Assembly (NCBI GenBank): GCA_026387235.1
Contig: JAPLMD010000004.1
Location: 1 to 43,342, forward strand
Source of the DNA: Candidatus Omnitrophota bacterium
GTDB lineage: Bacteria; Omnitrophota; Gorgyraeia; Gorgyraeales; Gorgyraeaceae
DNA: 43,342 nucleotides
Direction of reading: 5' to 3'
Position 1 is the first letter of the stretch; the number at the start of each line of letters is the position of its first letter. Under the pieces are notes generated by a model. It saw nothing but the letters and a program-made list of their open reading frames with translations. It did not search any database and had not been told where the DNA came from. This document shows positions 1 through 9,031 of this stretch, one piece after another. The position numbers and the translations under genes are program-made.

Positions 1-3000
1 AAACCGAAGGCCGGTATTTATCCACAGGTCACATCAAGCGGTTCCAAGCTTCTCTTTGGGACCTCTAATAACTACGCGGCTGGCATTACGAACACTGCAC
101 TTTTGATCGACCAAAACGGCAACGTCGGCATCGGGACGACGGCACCGGGCGAGAAATTGGAAGTAGTCGGGAATATTATTTCCAAAGGAACGTCCTGGAC
201 CATCCGCGTCTCTAATGCTGACAATGCTTGGTTGCGTTCCGTCACCTACGGCAACGGCTTGTTCGTAGCAGTGAGCGATAGCCCAGGCACCAGCGCCATG
301 ACTTCACCCGATGGTATTAATTGGACCGCTCGCACCACTCCTAATGGGGGCTGGTTCCACGTCACCTACGGCAACGGCATGTTTGTAGCCACAGGCTACA
401 ACAACAATAACATCATGAGTTCTCCCGACGGCATTAATTGGACCGCTCGCACCACATCCGTTGCCGGTTCGTGGCCTTCTGTCACCTACGGCAACGGCTT
501 GTTTGTGGCCGTGGGTAGAGATGCCACTACAAACGGCGTTATTACTTCTCCTGACGGTATTACCTGGACCGGCCGTACTAGTGCCGCAGCTATTGATTAT
601 GAAGACGTCACCTACGGCAACGGCCTGTTTGTGGCGGTGGCCATCACTGGCACTGGCAACCGGGTTATGACTTCTCCTGACGGCATTACCTGGACCAGCC
701 GTACTAGTGCCTCAGACAACAACTGGTGGTCCGTTACCTACGGCAATGGCCTGTTCGTAGCGGTGGCCTACAGTGGCACTGGCAACCGGGTTATGACTTC
801 TCCTGACGGTATTACCTGGACCAGCCGTACTAGTGCCGCAGACAACGACTGGCGGTGCGTTACCTACGGCGACGGCTTGTTCGTGGCTACGGCCGAAAGC
901 GGCACTGGCAACCGGGTAATGACTTCGCCGGATGGCATCAACTGGACCATTCGCACCTCTGCTGCTGATAATAATTGGCGCTCTGTCGTTTATGGTAATG
1001 GTATGTTTGTGGCAGTAGGTCACGGCAACGGCACCACTCACGTGATGACCTCTGGTAAAACAGAGATTACCACCTTTGCGCCCAACAATACCTATCAAGG
1101 CGGAATGAACATCTTCGGCAACGTCGGCATCGGGACGACAGCACCTGCTCAAAAATTGGATGTTGCAGGAAGCGTACTGCAGAAACAACTGGCACTGCCG
1201 CCTTTGGTGGGTTCCTATGATACTGCAGACACGCATAACGCTTTTTATTTCCAGGTTGTTGGCAAATATGCCTATATTGTTATGAGCGACGGCGGCATAG
1301 CTGCAAGCAAAAAGGATATGGTTATTCTGGATGTATCTAATCCTGCTTCGCCTATTTTAGTGGGCAGCCTGGATGACGATACTAATTTTTATCAGCCTAG
1401 CTGCATACAGGTGGTTGGTAAGTATGCATATGTGACAAACAGGCATGATAACACTGTGCCTGGCAAGAAGAATTTTATTGTCATTGATGTTTCTAACCCT
1501 GCAGCGCCTACTGTGGTAGGCGGCATTGATGATGATGTGAACCTTTATAATGCTTTTCCTTTTGCCATATCAGGCAAATACGCCTATGTGGGAAACTATC
1601 AATACGGCGCTAATAAAGTAGGCTTTACTGTTATTGATATCTCTAATCCTATTACGCCTGTTATAGTAGGCACTCTTTTAGATAATACAGACCTGTATGC
1701 GCCTATTCTTACCCTTAAGGTCGTAGGCAAATATGTCTATGTGGCAAATGATGCATGGGCCAGCGGCAACTCTAGCATAACCATTATTGATGTTTCCAAT
1801 CCTTCAGCGCCTTCCAAAGCCGGCAGGATTGGCGGCAATCAGGCTCTGACTCAGCCGCGATATTTTGAAATAGCAGGTAAATATCTCTACACAACTCTCG
1901 CTACCACAAGTGCAGCCAACAATAAACTTACTGTTCTTGATATCTCAAACCCTGCTTCGCCCTCTGTTGCAGCGGGTATTACAGACAATGTCAACCTGTA
2001 TAACGCCCGCGGCTTGGCTATGGCAGGCAAATATCTCTTTGTGGGTAGTAATACTAGGCAGGCAGGCACAGCGAACTTTACTGTTATTGATATTTCTAAT
2101 CCTCTTTCGCCAACAGTGGTGTGCGCCGCTCAAAATGACACTACTTATGGCAGGCCTCAACACATGCAGGTGGTGGGAAAATACCTTTATACAGCATTTG
2201 GCGATACTGGCGAGCCTGACTTCAGGATTTATGACATCTCAGGCCTTGATGCGCCTTCAGCTTCAATTGGCAATATTGCCACCAATGCCATCAATGTTGA
2301 GGGAGATGCCATTGTCAATAATAACCTTTATGTCAAGAGCGGCCTTAATGTCGGGCCATCTGGAGCCATGTTTAACGGCCCGATTTCTGTTCAAAGCACT
2401 ACGTCGCCTTCATTTTTTGCCGGCAACGTCGGCATCGGGACCACAGCGCCAACTACCAAGCTTTCCATCGTGCACAACAGTTCAAACCCTATAGACTTTT
2501 ACGATGGTAGCAGCGTGTTGGCAGGCAATATTTTCATGGCCGGCGGCACTTCCCGTCAGCTTGGATTCAACATGCCCGGCGCGACCGGAGCAAGTAGTAC
2601 TGGTGATAATTGGACATTGTTGCGTTATGGAGATGCGGCGAATAAGATATTTTTGGGAGATACTGGCAGCGTGTCGTGGATACAATCCAAACATAGTTTG
2701 TACTTTAAACCCGACAGTTCAAATGCTCCCAACTCCACTTTAATCCCGACGATGGTTATTACTAACGCCGGCACTGCCAACGGCAACGTCGGCATCGGGA
2801 CCACGGATCCGACTGCGAAACTCCACGTAGGAGGCACATCAGGCGTTGATGGCATAAGGTTTCCAGATGGTACATTGCAGACCACAGCAGGCGGCGGCGG
2901 AGGTGGCCAGTGGACCACTTCAGGAAATAATATCTATAATGCCAACTCCGGCAACGTCGGCATCGGCACCACAGCACCGGTGACGAAGTTGCAGGTTAAC

Positions 3001-6000
3001 AGTAAGGTTACTGATGATAATGCCTATTCCTATGACTCGAATTCCACATATCTGATTCATCAAACCGCAACTTCTACCACAGTACTAAATGACCCCAAGA
3101 CAGTTTTGTTGCTTGCTCGACAAGGTACGGGCGGACAAGCCTACGGAGCAGCAGCAGCATTTAATCTGTCCAGATATGAAAATAACGGCGTGAATTCAAG
3201 AACTCGTTTGGATATTTCATTGGCAAATGCGTCATTTGATGTTACCAGTAATAATGTAATGACATTGTTATCAAGCGGCTACGTCGGCATCGGGACTACG
3301 AATCCGCCAGACAAATTCAGCGTGCTGGGCGATGTGAATATATCGAGCTATGGCTACGCTGGAAACGGCAGGGCAACTTTATGGCTGGGAGCGCTTCCCA
3401 GCACTTGGGACAATTCTTTAGTTACTGATGACGCTACTGGCAGGCTGGATTTTATGAAGGATAATGGTAACGGCGTTGCCTCGATGACTATTTTGCAAAG
3501 CGGCAACGTCGGCATCGGGACGACAGCGCCTCTCGGACGGCTCCATGTCGCGGATTCCGCGTGGACAAATACCGTGCTTCTCGAGAGATCAGGGTTCACC
3601 ACTGACACATTTGCCACTGCCGTTAGGGTATTGGCAACAAAGACCTCAAACATGGGTGATGGATTCGGACCTGTAATTAATTTTACAATTCAAGACGACG
3701 CTGCAGCGATTAATACCATTGGCGATTTTGGCGTGATACGGGATGGCAACGATCAGTCGGGCGCCTTTGTTTGGAATACTCGCACGGTGGGCACAATCAA
3801 TGAACGTATGAGAATTACAAATACAGGCAACGTCGGCATCGGGACGACAGCGCCAACATCGCAGTTACATCTTTACAGGTCAGCTCTTAATACTAATACT
3901 TACATAAATACTGCTGATGGTGTAATTTCGGCAACAGAAGATGGAGCGGCCCGTCCTAACAACTTTATACATATGTATGATAATTGGGGCTCTGCGGACT
4001 TTGCTATTAAAAAATACGATGTTAATATCGTGGCTTTCTTTGCTGGTGCTGGAGATGATTTATATCTTGGAGCTAACGATACTCCCTATCTTAATATCAA
4101 AGCCGGTGGCAACGTCGGCATCGGGACGACGGCACCGGTGGGCGCTCTCGAAGTTAATAGCAATACCAATCCACAGGCTGTAATCCGGCAATATTTTGAT
4201 ACTGGTAGTGCAGACTTATGGTTGAAGGGTAGTCTCAATAGCGCGGGTTGGAAATTAGTCGCGCAAGGAGCTAATTATGCCACCAGTCCGAACGCGTTGT
4301 CATTTAGGTATAACGATAGCTCCAAAATACTGTTTGATTCCAGCGGCAACGTCGGCATCGGGACGACGGCACCCTTTCGCTTATTAGACCTTAATAATAC
4401 TACAGGGATATCACAGGCTCACATCACGAAAAATGGAACTGACGATGGGGGCTATATCACTTCTATTGGCGCATCTAACTTTTTCCTTTCTGGCGGGACT
4501 GCGTATGATGCCAGTGGCACTAATTGGACGGCCAAGAATGCAAGTGCGAGCATACTTGGAGCAAACGAGGGTGCAGTGAAGTTTTATACTGATACCGGAC
4601 TGACGCCCGGGGTTTCATACGCTCCAAGTTTGAGAATGACTATTGACAACGCAGGCAACGTCGGCATCGGAACGACGGCGCCCGGCAGGCAACTGGAAAT
4701 CTATAGCGCCAGCAACGCTAATATGCGTATTTATAGTAATACTGCAGGGTCAACCGGCGCAGGAATCTTCTTCCGCAACAACGGAAGTACCGCCGGTAGC
4801 AGGAACTTTTGGGTGGGAGTCGGGAACGATACGGCCTTAAGATTCAGACTGTATTCTGACAATGACGCGACTTTCTCTGATTTGATGTACTTGACCTCTA
4901 CCGGCAGCGTAGGCATCAATACTACTGCCCCGGAGGCAAAGCTTGAAGTAGCAGGCACGCTAAAGATTGCTGGCGCAGGGGACGCGAATATTGCTAATGA
5001 TTTATATTTTGAGAACATCACATCTTCGAATATAAAATCCTATGGCCCCTTGATGATCCAGTCAGGCAATTCAAATTCAAACTATGACCTGACCCTAAAA
5101 GGTACAGGCTCAGGGACAGTTTATGTGGATGGCCCATTAAGGCTTTCACAGATTTCAGCGCCGAGCCCTACCACAGATAAACTCTACAACGTAGCCGGGA
5201 GCTTATATTGGAACGGCACTGCTCTCGGCTCTGGCGGCTCAAGCCAGTGGACTGGCACAAATCCTATTTATTATACGGCCGGCAACGTCGGCATCGGGAC
5301 GACGGCGCCGATTGATAAACTTCATGTTACTGGAGGAGATGTGAGGATAGGCTCGCCTACTGTAAGTAATGCTTCTGGTTCCCCTGATTTATTTGTGCAG
5401 GGAAATCTTGAGGTTGATGCCACAGGTTATTTTGATACCAATCTTATTGTGGCGGGCAACGTCGGCATCGGTTCTACAAGCCCTCAAGCCACACTTGACT
5501 TAGGAACAGGCACAGGTCGTAGACTGTATATTTATAACAGCGGTACGGTAAGGGCAGGTTTTGGAATAGATTTAGTCAGCGGTCCGCGTGAACTTAGCAT
5601 ATTCCATCCTACTGCTGGAACGGATGGCTTTATCGCCTTCGGCTCTCAAACCGACGGGACTACTACTTTTACGGAACGGATGCGCTTAACTGGAGCCGGC
5701 TACGTCGGCATCGGCACTAACGCTCCGCTGTCTCCTCTCTATATATCAACAACCAATGATGCCTATACTAATCTGGCAAATGTTGCGAACTATTCCACAG
5801 TTTTTAAGCTACAGACAACATCTACAGGCGTAGGTCAAGGTATTGCCTGGTCAGCTGGAACAAACCCGAATGTTGGTGCTGCTATGGTTTTTAAGAGAAC
5901 TGATTTGTATAGCAAGGGACAACTTGAATTCTATACAAAACAATCTAATGTAGATGCGGTTGCGCCTTCGTTGGTTATGGTTCTGAGCGACGCCGGCAGC

Positions 6001-6708
6001 GTCGGCATTGGAGAAACGACAATTGCCACTGGCAAGCTGGCCGTAAGTGGCACCAATGGGTATGCTGAGTCTGGAATAAACTTAAAGGTTGTCGCTAGAT
6101 TCAGTGGGGACGCGAATAATGCGATTGTCCTGAATTCTACCTCGGCAAATAGCAGCGGTTACAACAGAGGTTTTGAATGGAGTTATACAGGTGATGATTT
6201 TGGCATCAGCCGATTCGCTTCTAATGGTACTGGATCTCGTATTAATGATTTTTTCATAAGTACCACCGGCAACGTAGGCATCGGGGCGACAAGTCCAGTC
6301 TATAAGTTGCAGGTCGCAGGCTCATTTGCAGCAACGTATAAGAACTTTGAAATCACTCATCCTCTGGATCCGAATAAGATCCTGACGCATAGTTCTATTG
6401 AAGGCCCTGAGCATGCAGTGTATTATAGGGGAGAGGCTCAGCTTGTGAATAGCGAAGCAGTAATAACTTTGCCGGATTATTTTGAGGCTCTTACAAGGAA
6501 GGAAAACAGGACTGTTCAACTTACGCCAATCAAAGGTTTTTCTCTGCTCTATGTATCTGAAGAGGTGATGGAGGGTAAATTTAAGGTTCGCGCCGCAGAT
6601 GGTGGCAACCCTTCGCAGAGGTTCTACTGGGAAGTGAAGGCTGTAAGAGCTGATATACCGGAGTTGGTGGCGGAGAAGGAAAAGCCAAAGAAAGAAAAGA
6701 ATAAGTAA
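1..6708 (+). CDS. Giant GNVGIGTTAP-repeat surface/tail-fibre-like protein, 5' end cut by window
   Basis: The frame is open from base 1, so the true start lies upstream; the TTG near 103 is internal. Three parts are visible. Bases about 190-1075 hold seven repeats of roughly 40 residues with the core VTYGNGLFVAV plus TSPDGINWT, probably one seven-bladed propeller. Bases about 1190-2260 hold seven LVIVD-type repeats (GKYAYV ... DVSNPASP), probably a second propeller. Bases about 2420-6300 are beta-rich modules each opened by GNVGIGTTAP. The C-terminal module (from about 6330) has HPLDPNK, HSSIEGPEH and LPDYFEALTR. I recognise it as the HPLDP/HSSVESP module found at the ends of large phage-like or surface proteins, where an intramolecular chaperone would sit. 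A lysine-rich tail follows. The family is usually called tail-fibre-like; an adhesive or surface role is inference. No membrane anchor is seen in the visible part. Confidence 0.85.
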   Translation, partial: KPKAGIYPQVTSSGSKLLFGTSNNYAAGITNTALLIDQNGNVGIGTTAPGEKLEVVGNIISKGTSWTIRVSNADNAWLRSVTYGNGLFVAVSDSPGTSAMTSPDGINWTARTTPNGGWFHVTYGNGMFVATGYNNNNIMSSPDGINWTARTTSVAGSWPSVTYGNGLFVAVGRDATTNGVITSPDGITWTGRTSAAAIDYEDVTYGNGLFVAVAITGTGNRVMTSPDGITWTSRTSASDNNWWSVTYGNGLFVAVAYSGTGNRVMTSPDGITWTSRTSAADNDWRCVTYGDGLFVATAESGTGNRVMTSPDGINWTIRTSAADNNWRSVVYGNGMFVAVGHGNGTTHVMTSGKTEITTFAPNNTYQGGMNIFGNVGIGTTAPAQKLDVAGSVLQKQLALPPLVGSYDTADTHNAFYFQVVGKYAYIVMSDGGIAASKKDMVILDVSNPASPILVGSLDDDTNFYQPSCIQVVGKYAYVTNRHDNTVPGKKNFIVIDVSNPAAPTVVGGIDDDVNLYNAFPFAISGKYAYVGNYQYGANKVGFTVIDISNPITPVIVGTLLDNTDLYAPILTLKVVGKYVYVANDAWASGNSSITIIDVSNPSAPSKAGRIGGNQALTQPRYFEIAGKYLYTTLATTSAANNKLTVLDISNPASPSVAAGITDNVNLYNARGLAMAGKYLFVGSNTRQAGTANFTVIDISNPLSPTVVCAAQNDTTYGRPQHMQVVGKYLYTAFGDTGEPDFRIYDISGLDAPSASIGNIATNAINVEGDAIVNNNLYVKSGLNVGPSGAMFNGPISVQSTTSPSFFAGNVGIGTTAPTTKLSIVHNSSNPIDFYDGSSVLAGNIFMAGGTSRQLGFNMPGATGASSTGDNWTLLRYGDAANKIFLGDTGSVSWIQSKHSLYFKPDSSNAPNSTLIPTMVITNAGTANGNVGIGTTDPTAKLHVGGTSGVDGIRFPDGTLQTTAGGGGGGQWTTSGNNIYNANSGNVGIGTTAPVTKLQVNSKVTDDNAYSYDSNSTYLIHQTATSTTVLNDPKTVLLLARQGTGGQAYGAAAAFNLSRYENNGVNSRTRLDISLANASFDVTSNNVMTLLSSGYVGIGTTNPPDKFSVLGDVNISSYGYAGNGRATLWLGALPSTWDNSLVTDDATGRLDFMKDNGNGVASMTILQSGNVGIGTTAPLGRLHVADSAWTNTVLLERSGFTTDTFATAVRVLATKTSNMGDGFGPVINFTIQDDAAAINTIGDFGVIRDGNDQSGAFVWNTRTVGTINERMRITNTGNVGIGTTAPTSQLHLYRSALNTNTYINTADGVISATEDGAARPNNFIHMYDNWGSADFAIKKYDVNIVAFFAGAGDDLYLGANDTPYLNIKAGGNVGIGTTAPVGALEVNSNTNPQAVIRQYFDTGSADLWLKGSLNSAGWKLVAQGANYATSPNALSFRYNDSSKILFDSSGNVGIGTTAPFRLLDLNNTTGISQAHITKNGTDDGGYITSIGASNFFLSGGTAYDASGTNWTAKNASASILGANEGAVKFYTDTGLTPGVSYAPSLRMTIDNAGNVGIGTTAPGRQLEIYSASNANMRIYSNTAGSTGAGIFFRNNGSTAGSRNFWVGVGNDTALRFRLYSDNDATFSDLMYLTSTGSVGINTTAPEAKLEVAGTLKIAGAGDANIANDLYFENITSSNIKSYGPLMIQSGNSNSNYDLTLKGTGSGTVYVDGPLRLSQISAPSPTTDKLYNVAGSLYWNGTALGSGGSSQWTGTNPIYYTAGNVGIGTTAPIDKLHVTGGDVRIGSPTVSNASGSPDLFVQGNLEVDATGYFDTNLIVAGNVGIGSTSPQATLDLGTGTGRRLYIYNSGTVRAGFGIDLVSGPRELSIFHPTAGTDGFIAFGSQTDGTTTFTERMRLTGAGYVGIGTNAPLSPLYISTTNDAYTNLANVANYSTVFKLQTTSTGVGQGIAWSAGTNPNVGAAMVFKRTDLYSKGQLEFYTKQSNVDAVAPSLVMVLSDAGSVGIGETTIATGKLAVSGTNGYAESGINLKVVARFSGDANNAIVLNSTSANSSGYNRGFEWSYTGDDFGISRFASNGTGSRINDFFISTTGNVGIGATSPVYKLQVAGSFAATYKNFEITHPLDPNKILTHSSIEGPEHAVYYRGEAQLVNSEAVITLPDYFEALTRKENRTVQLTPIKGFSLLYVSEEVMEGKFKVRAADGGNPSQRFYWEVKAVRADIPELVAEKEKPKKEKNK
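118..6297 (+). repeat. 17 dispersed copies of a ~30-bp GNVGIGTTAP-coding repeat
   Basis: Copies begin at 118, 1117, 2422, 2782, 2950, 3277, 3502, 3826, 4108, 4345, 4654, 4903, 5281, 5455, 5698, 5995 and 6268. Most share ggcaacgtcggcatcggg almost exactly at the DNA level, while the 150-350 bp between copies are unrelated to each other. Copies at 4903, 5995 and 6268 are the most diverged. After 2422 the spacing is 168-378 bp. All copies are in the same reading frame, so they delimit exchangeable protein modules. Confidence 0.9.
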
Positions 6709-6743
6709 TTATAGACGTATGTTATTATGACAAAAAGGTAAAA

Positions 6744-7093
6744 GTCATTGCGAGGCCGTAGGCCGAAGCAATCTCTATGTATAAACAATATTATGTATAC
6801 ATAATGACAAATAAAAACAATACAGTTCTTTATACGGGTGTGACAAATGATTTGGTGAGGAGAGTATATGAGCATAAAGAAAAGTTAGTGCCTGGATTTA
6901 CAAAGAAATATAATATTACGAAGTTAGTTTACTATGAGGCCTGTGAAAATGTAGAACAGGCAATATTAAGAGAAAAGAAAATTAAAGGCGGTTCCAGGGC
7001 TAAAAAGATGATATTGATAAATGGGATGAATAAAGAGCGGAAAGATTTGTACGAGGATATAATATGAGATTGCTTCGCTTCGCTCGCAATGAC
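6744..7093. mobile_element. Putative mini-element: GIY-YIG gene between inverted REP-like repeats
   Basis: The left repeat (6744-6775) runs from gtcattgcgag to gaagcaatctc. The right repeat (7066-7093) runs from gagattgcttcg to ctcgcaatgac and is its reverse complement with a shorter centre. The 11-bp outer arms match perfectly. The GIY-YIG start codon lies one base after the left repeat, and its TGA stop shares two bases with the right repeat, so the unit of about 350 bp is essentially repeat-gene-repeat. Translated frames of this repeat (LRFARND, CHCERSEAI) are strings I recall from many unrelated bacterial genomes. Mobility is inference; no target-site duplication is obvious. Confidence 0.6.
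6777..7067 (+). CDS. GIY-YIG domain endonuclease, UPF0213/COG2827-like
   Basis: This 96-residue protein is the usual length of single-domain GIY-YIG proteins. The N-terminus reads YYVYIMTN ... VLYTGVTND, giving the two GIY-YIG tyrosine/glycine strands. LVRRVYEHK follows with the catalytic-type arginine and histidine. YEACENVEQAILREKKIKG carries the conserved glutamate and the family's typical REKxIKG segment. GIY-YIG domains cut DNA phosphodiester bonds; the cellular role of this small family is poorly defined. The gene fits exactly between two inverted palindromic repeats, has no clear Shine-Dalgarno site (the repeat occupies that position), and has an A+T-rich composition unlike the large gene upstream. 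The family call is firm; the mobile-element role is inferred. Confidence 0.88.
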   Translation: MYKQYYVYIMTNKNNTVLYTGVTNDLVRRVYEHKEKLVPGFTKKYNITKLVYYEACENVEQAILREKKIKGGSRAKKMILINGMNKERKDLYEDII

Positions 7094-7108
7094 ATGCTGG
7101 AGGGCTGT

Positions 7109-9031
7109 ATGAGGAACCCACAACCCACAACCCACAACCCGACCCACAACTCACAACGCATCCTCACAACTCATAGCAGAGCCATACTAATCTTGATACT
7201 CTTTACTATTATTTTCGCCATCAGCGTAGATAATGCCTTTGCTGCCTGGTACAATGCTAGCTGGAAATACCGCAAGAAAATTACCATTGACTACACCAAG
7301 GTCTCTGGCGGCGCTAACTTGAGCTATTTTCCAATGCTTTTTACCATGGCTGACTGGCAACTTAAAACTATTGCCAATGGCGGATATATGGGCAACTCCG
7401 GCGCTACAGATATTGTTTTTACCTCTTCTGACGAGGTTACCAAAATCCCGCACGAAATCGAGAAATTCACTGACTCTACTGGAGAGCTGAAAGCCTGGGT
7501 GAGAATCACCACGCTTTCGTGTAGCGCTGATACAATCATCTATATGTACTACGGCAATGCTGGCTGCGCTGACCAGCAGGATAAAACAGGGTTATGGAAT
7601 GACGGCGGATCAAGCTATTACAAAGGCGTGTGGCATTTTCCGAATGGCACAAGCCTGACTGCAAATGATTCTACAGGAAATGGAAACAATGGAACAGTTA
7701 GCGGAGCTAGTGCAACTACTGGACCGATTGATGGTGCGGCAAATTTCACGGGAACAACTAATTCTATTGTTACGCCTAGCACCTCTGCTTTAAACACTGA
7801 TATTCATACTATAAGTTTTTGGTTTAAACTTAATAGCACATCAGCTAACTGGACCAAGATTATGGGTTATCAAGCTGGGGGAACAGATAGGACTCCTGGT
7901 ATTTGGGTTTATCAGGCCGGGCAAAATATTCACTGGAAATATGATCCGGGTAATACTGGCACGAACGCTATCGGGCCTAATGGCGAAGGGACCAATTTTA
8001 TTCTAGGGCAGTGGTATTACATTGTGGGTGTAAAGAATGAAAAAGCTTTTTGGTTTTATGTTAATGGGGTTGAAAAATCTGGAGGTATAATAGTTGCTAA
8101 TCCAAAAACCTCTGGTAATGCTGCAATTGAATTTGGGTACGCTGGTTATGAGGCGCCATCTATGAATTTAGATGAAGCCCGCGTTGCTTCTACTGCTCGT
8201 TCCGCAGGCTGGATTGCCACCGAATACAATAACCAAAATTCTCCAGCTACTTTTTATAGCGTAGGAGACACAGCCGGCGTTACCTGGACCCAGGGCACTA
8301 ACCCATCTTGGAATAATAGAACCGGCTATGGATGTGTAGTTTATAACGATAAGATATGGATTATTGGCGGGTCGCTCAGCGGCACCGGTCGGAAAAACGA
8401 TGTCTGGTATTCAAGTGACGGAACTAACTGGACTCAGGCTACTGCAGCAGCGGGCTGGACAGCAAGGGATGGTCTGGGATGTGTAGTTTATGACAATAAG
8501 ATATGGGTTATGAGGGGAAATTGCTGTAAACCTGATGTTTGGTATTCAAGCGATGGCGTTAGCTGGACCCAGGCCACTGCAGACGCAGGTATGGGTGGAG
8601 GATATCTGTGGAAAAATGTTTTAGTTTTTCAAAATAAAATGTGGGTCATAGGTAAAACTAATTTCGTTAATTCAGTCTATTATTCAACCAATGGTGTTAA
8701 CTGGACGCTAGCCTCTGCGCCGTCCTGGCCAGGAAGGAATGGCCAGAATTGCTTAGTTTATGACAATAAGATGTGGCTTATAGGTGGAAGCCGCAATGCA
8801 ATAGCTCCCTGTCAAAGTTCTCAAACCGGAACTCTCAGCACTGACCAAGCTTACAATTATTCAATGGGGTATAAGTTTACTCCCACTATTGAAGGCAGGG
8901 TAACAGGATTCTACGGCTTTTTTAACGGCACAAAAACAGTAAGGCTTTATGATGCTAAGCATAGACCCAATAGCGTCTACTACAGTGACCGGCGTTGGAA
9001 CACAGTTTTTGACACAATTGGCAGTAGATAA
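7109..9031 (+). CDS. Secreted DUF2341-LamG-kelch protein, 5' part (frameshifted)
   Basis: ATG 7109 is chosen because ggaggg (7099-7104) lies four bases upstream. The in-frame ATG at 7064 is inside the REP-like repeat and would add MRLLRFARND, a typical repeat artefact. After a long basic n-region a hydrophobic core (AILILILFTIIFAI) ends at AFA, a plausible signal-peptidase I site. A DUF2341 domain follows (AWYNASWKYRKKITI ... YYGNAGC), then a LamG/concanavalin-like domain (WHFPNG ... LDEARVASTARSAGWIATEY), then kelch-like repeats with VVYNDKIWIIGG and DVWYSSDGTNWTQAT. The reading frame then enters a DUF4082-like domain (GYKFTPTIEGRVTGFYGFFNG) and is lost at about 8957. A stop follows at 9031. 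Removing one A at 8957-8958 restores a continuous 872-residue product ending at 9728. Confidence 0.8.
   Translation: MRNPQPTTHNPTHNSQRILTTHSRAILILILFTIIFAISVDNAFAAWYNASWKYRKKITIDYTKVSGGANLSYFPMLFTMADWQLKTIANGGYMGNSGATDIVFTSSDEVTKIPHEIEKFTDSTGELKAWVRITTLSCSADTIIYMYYGNAGCADQQDKTGLWNDGGSSYYKGVWHFPNGTSLTANDSTGNGNNGTVSGASATTGPIDGAANFTGTTNSIVTPSTSALNTDIHTISFWFKLNSTSANWTKIMGYQAGGTDRTPGIWVYQAGQNIHWKYDPGNTGTNAIGPNGEGTNFILGQWYYIVGVKNEKAFWFYVNGVEKSGGIIVANPKTSGNAAIEFGYAGYEAPSMNLDEARVASTARSAGWIATEYNNQNSPATFYSVGDTAGVTWTQGTNPSWNNRTGYGCVVYNDKIWIIGGSLSGTGRKNDVWYSSDGTNWTQATAAAGWTARDGLGCVVYDNKIWVMRGNCCKPDVWYSSDGVSWTQATADAGMGGGYLWKNVLVFQNKMWVIGKTNFVNSVYYSTNGVNWTLASAPSWPGRNGQNCLVYDNKMWLIGGSRNAIAPCQSSQTGTLSTDQAYNYSMGYKFTPTIEGRVTGFYGFFNGTKTVRLYDAKHRPNSVYYSDRRWNTVFDTIGSR

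Noticed and set aside
712-1236. Long antisense open frame across the first propeller
   Set aside because: It mirrors the repeat coding of the real gene and has no ribosome site or recognisable domain.
118-6297. Regularly returning ~30-bp repeats as a CRISPR array
   Set aside because: Spacing is 150-1300 bp, all copies are coding and in frame, and no cas genes are present.
7064-7108. Upstream ATG giving MRLLRFARND at the start of the DUF2341 protein
   Set aside because: These codons lie in the REP-like repeat; ATG 7109 has a proper ribosome site.
6966-7154. Minus-strand frames with CHCERSEAI / VIASEAKQSH peptides
   Set aside because: They are translations of the REP-like repeat and of the antisense of the GIY-YIG gene, not genes.
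8940-8985. Programmed ribosomal frameshift in the kelch/LamG gene
   Set aside because: No slippery heptamer, internal Shine-Dalgarno site or downstream structure is visible; a one-base error or mutation is simpler.
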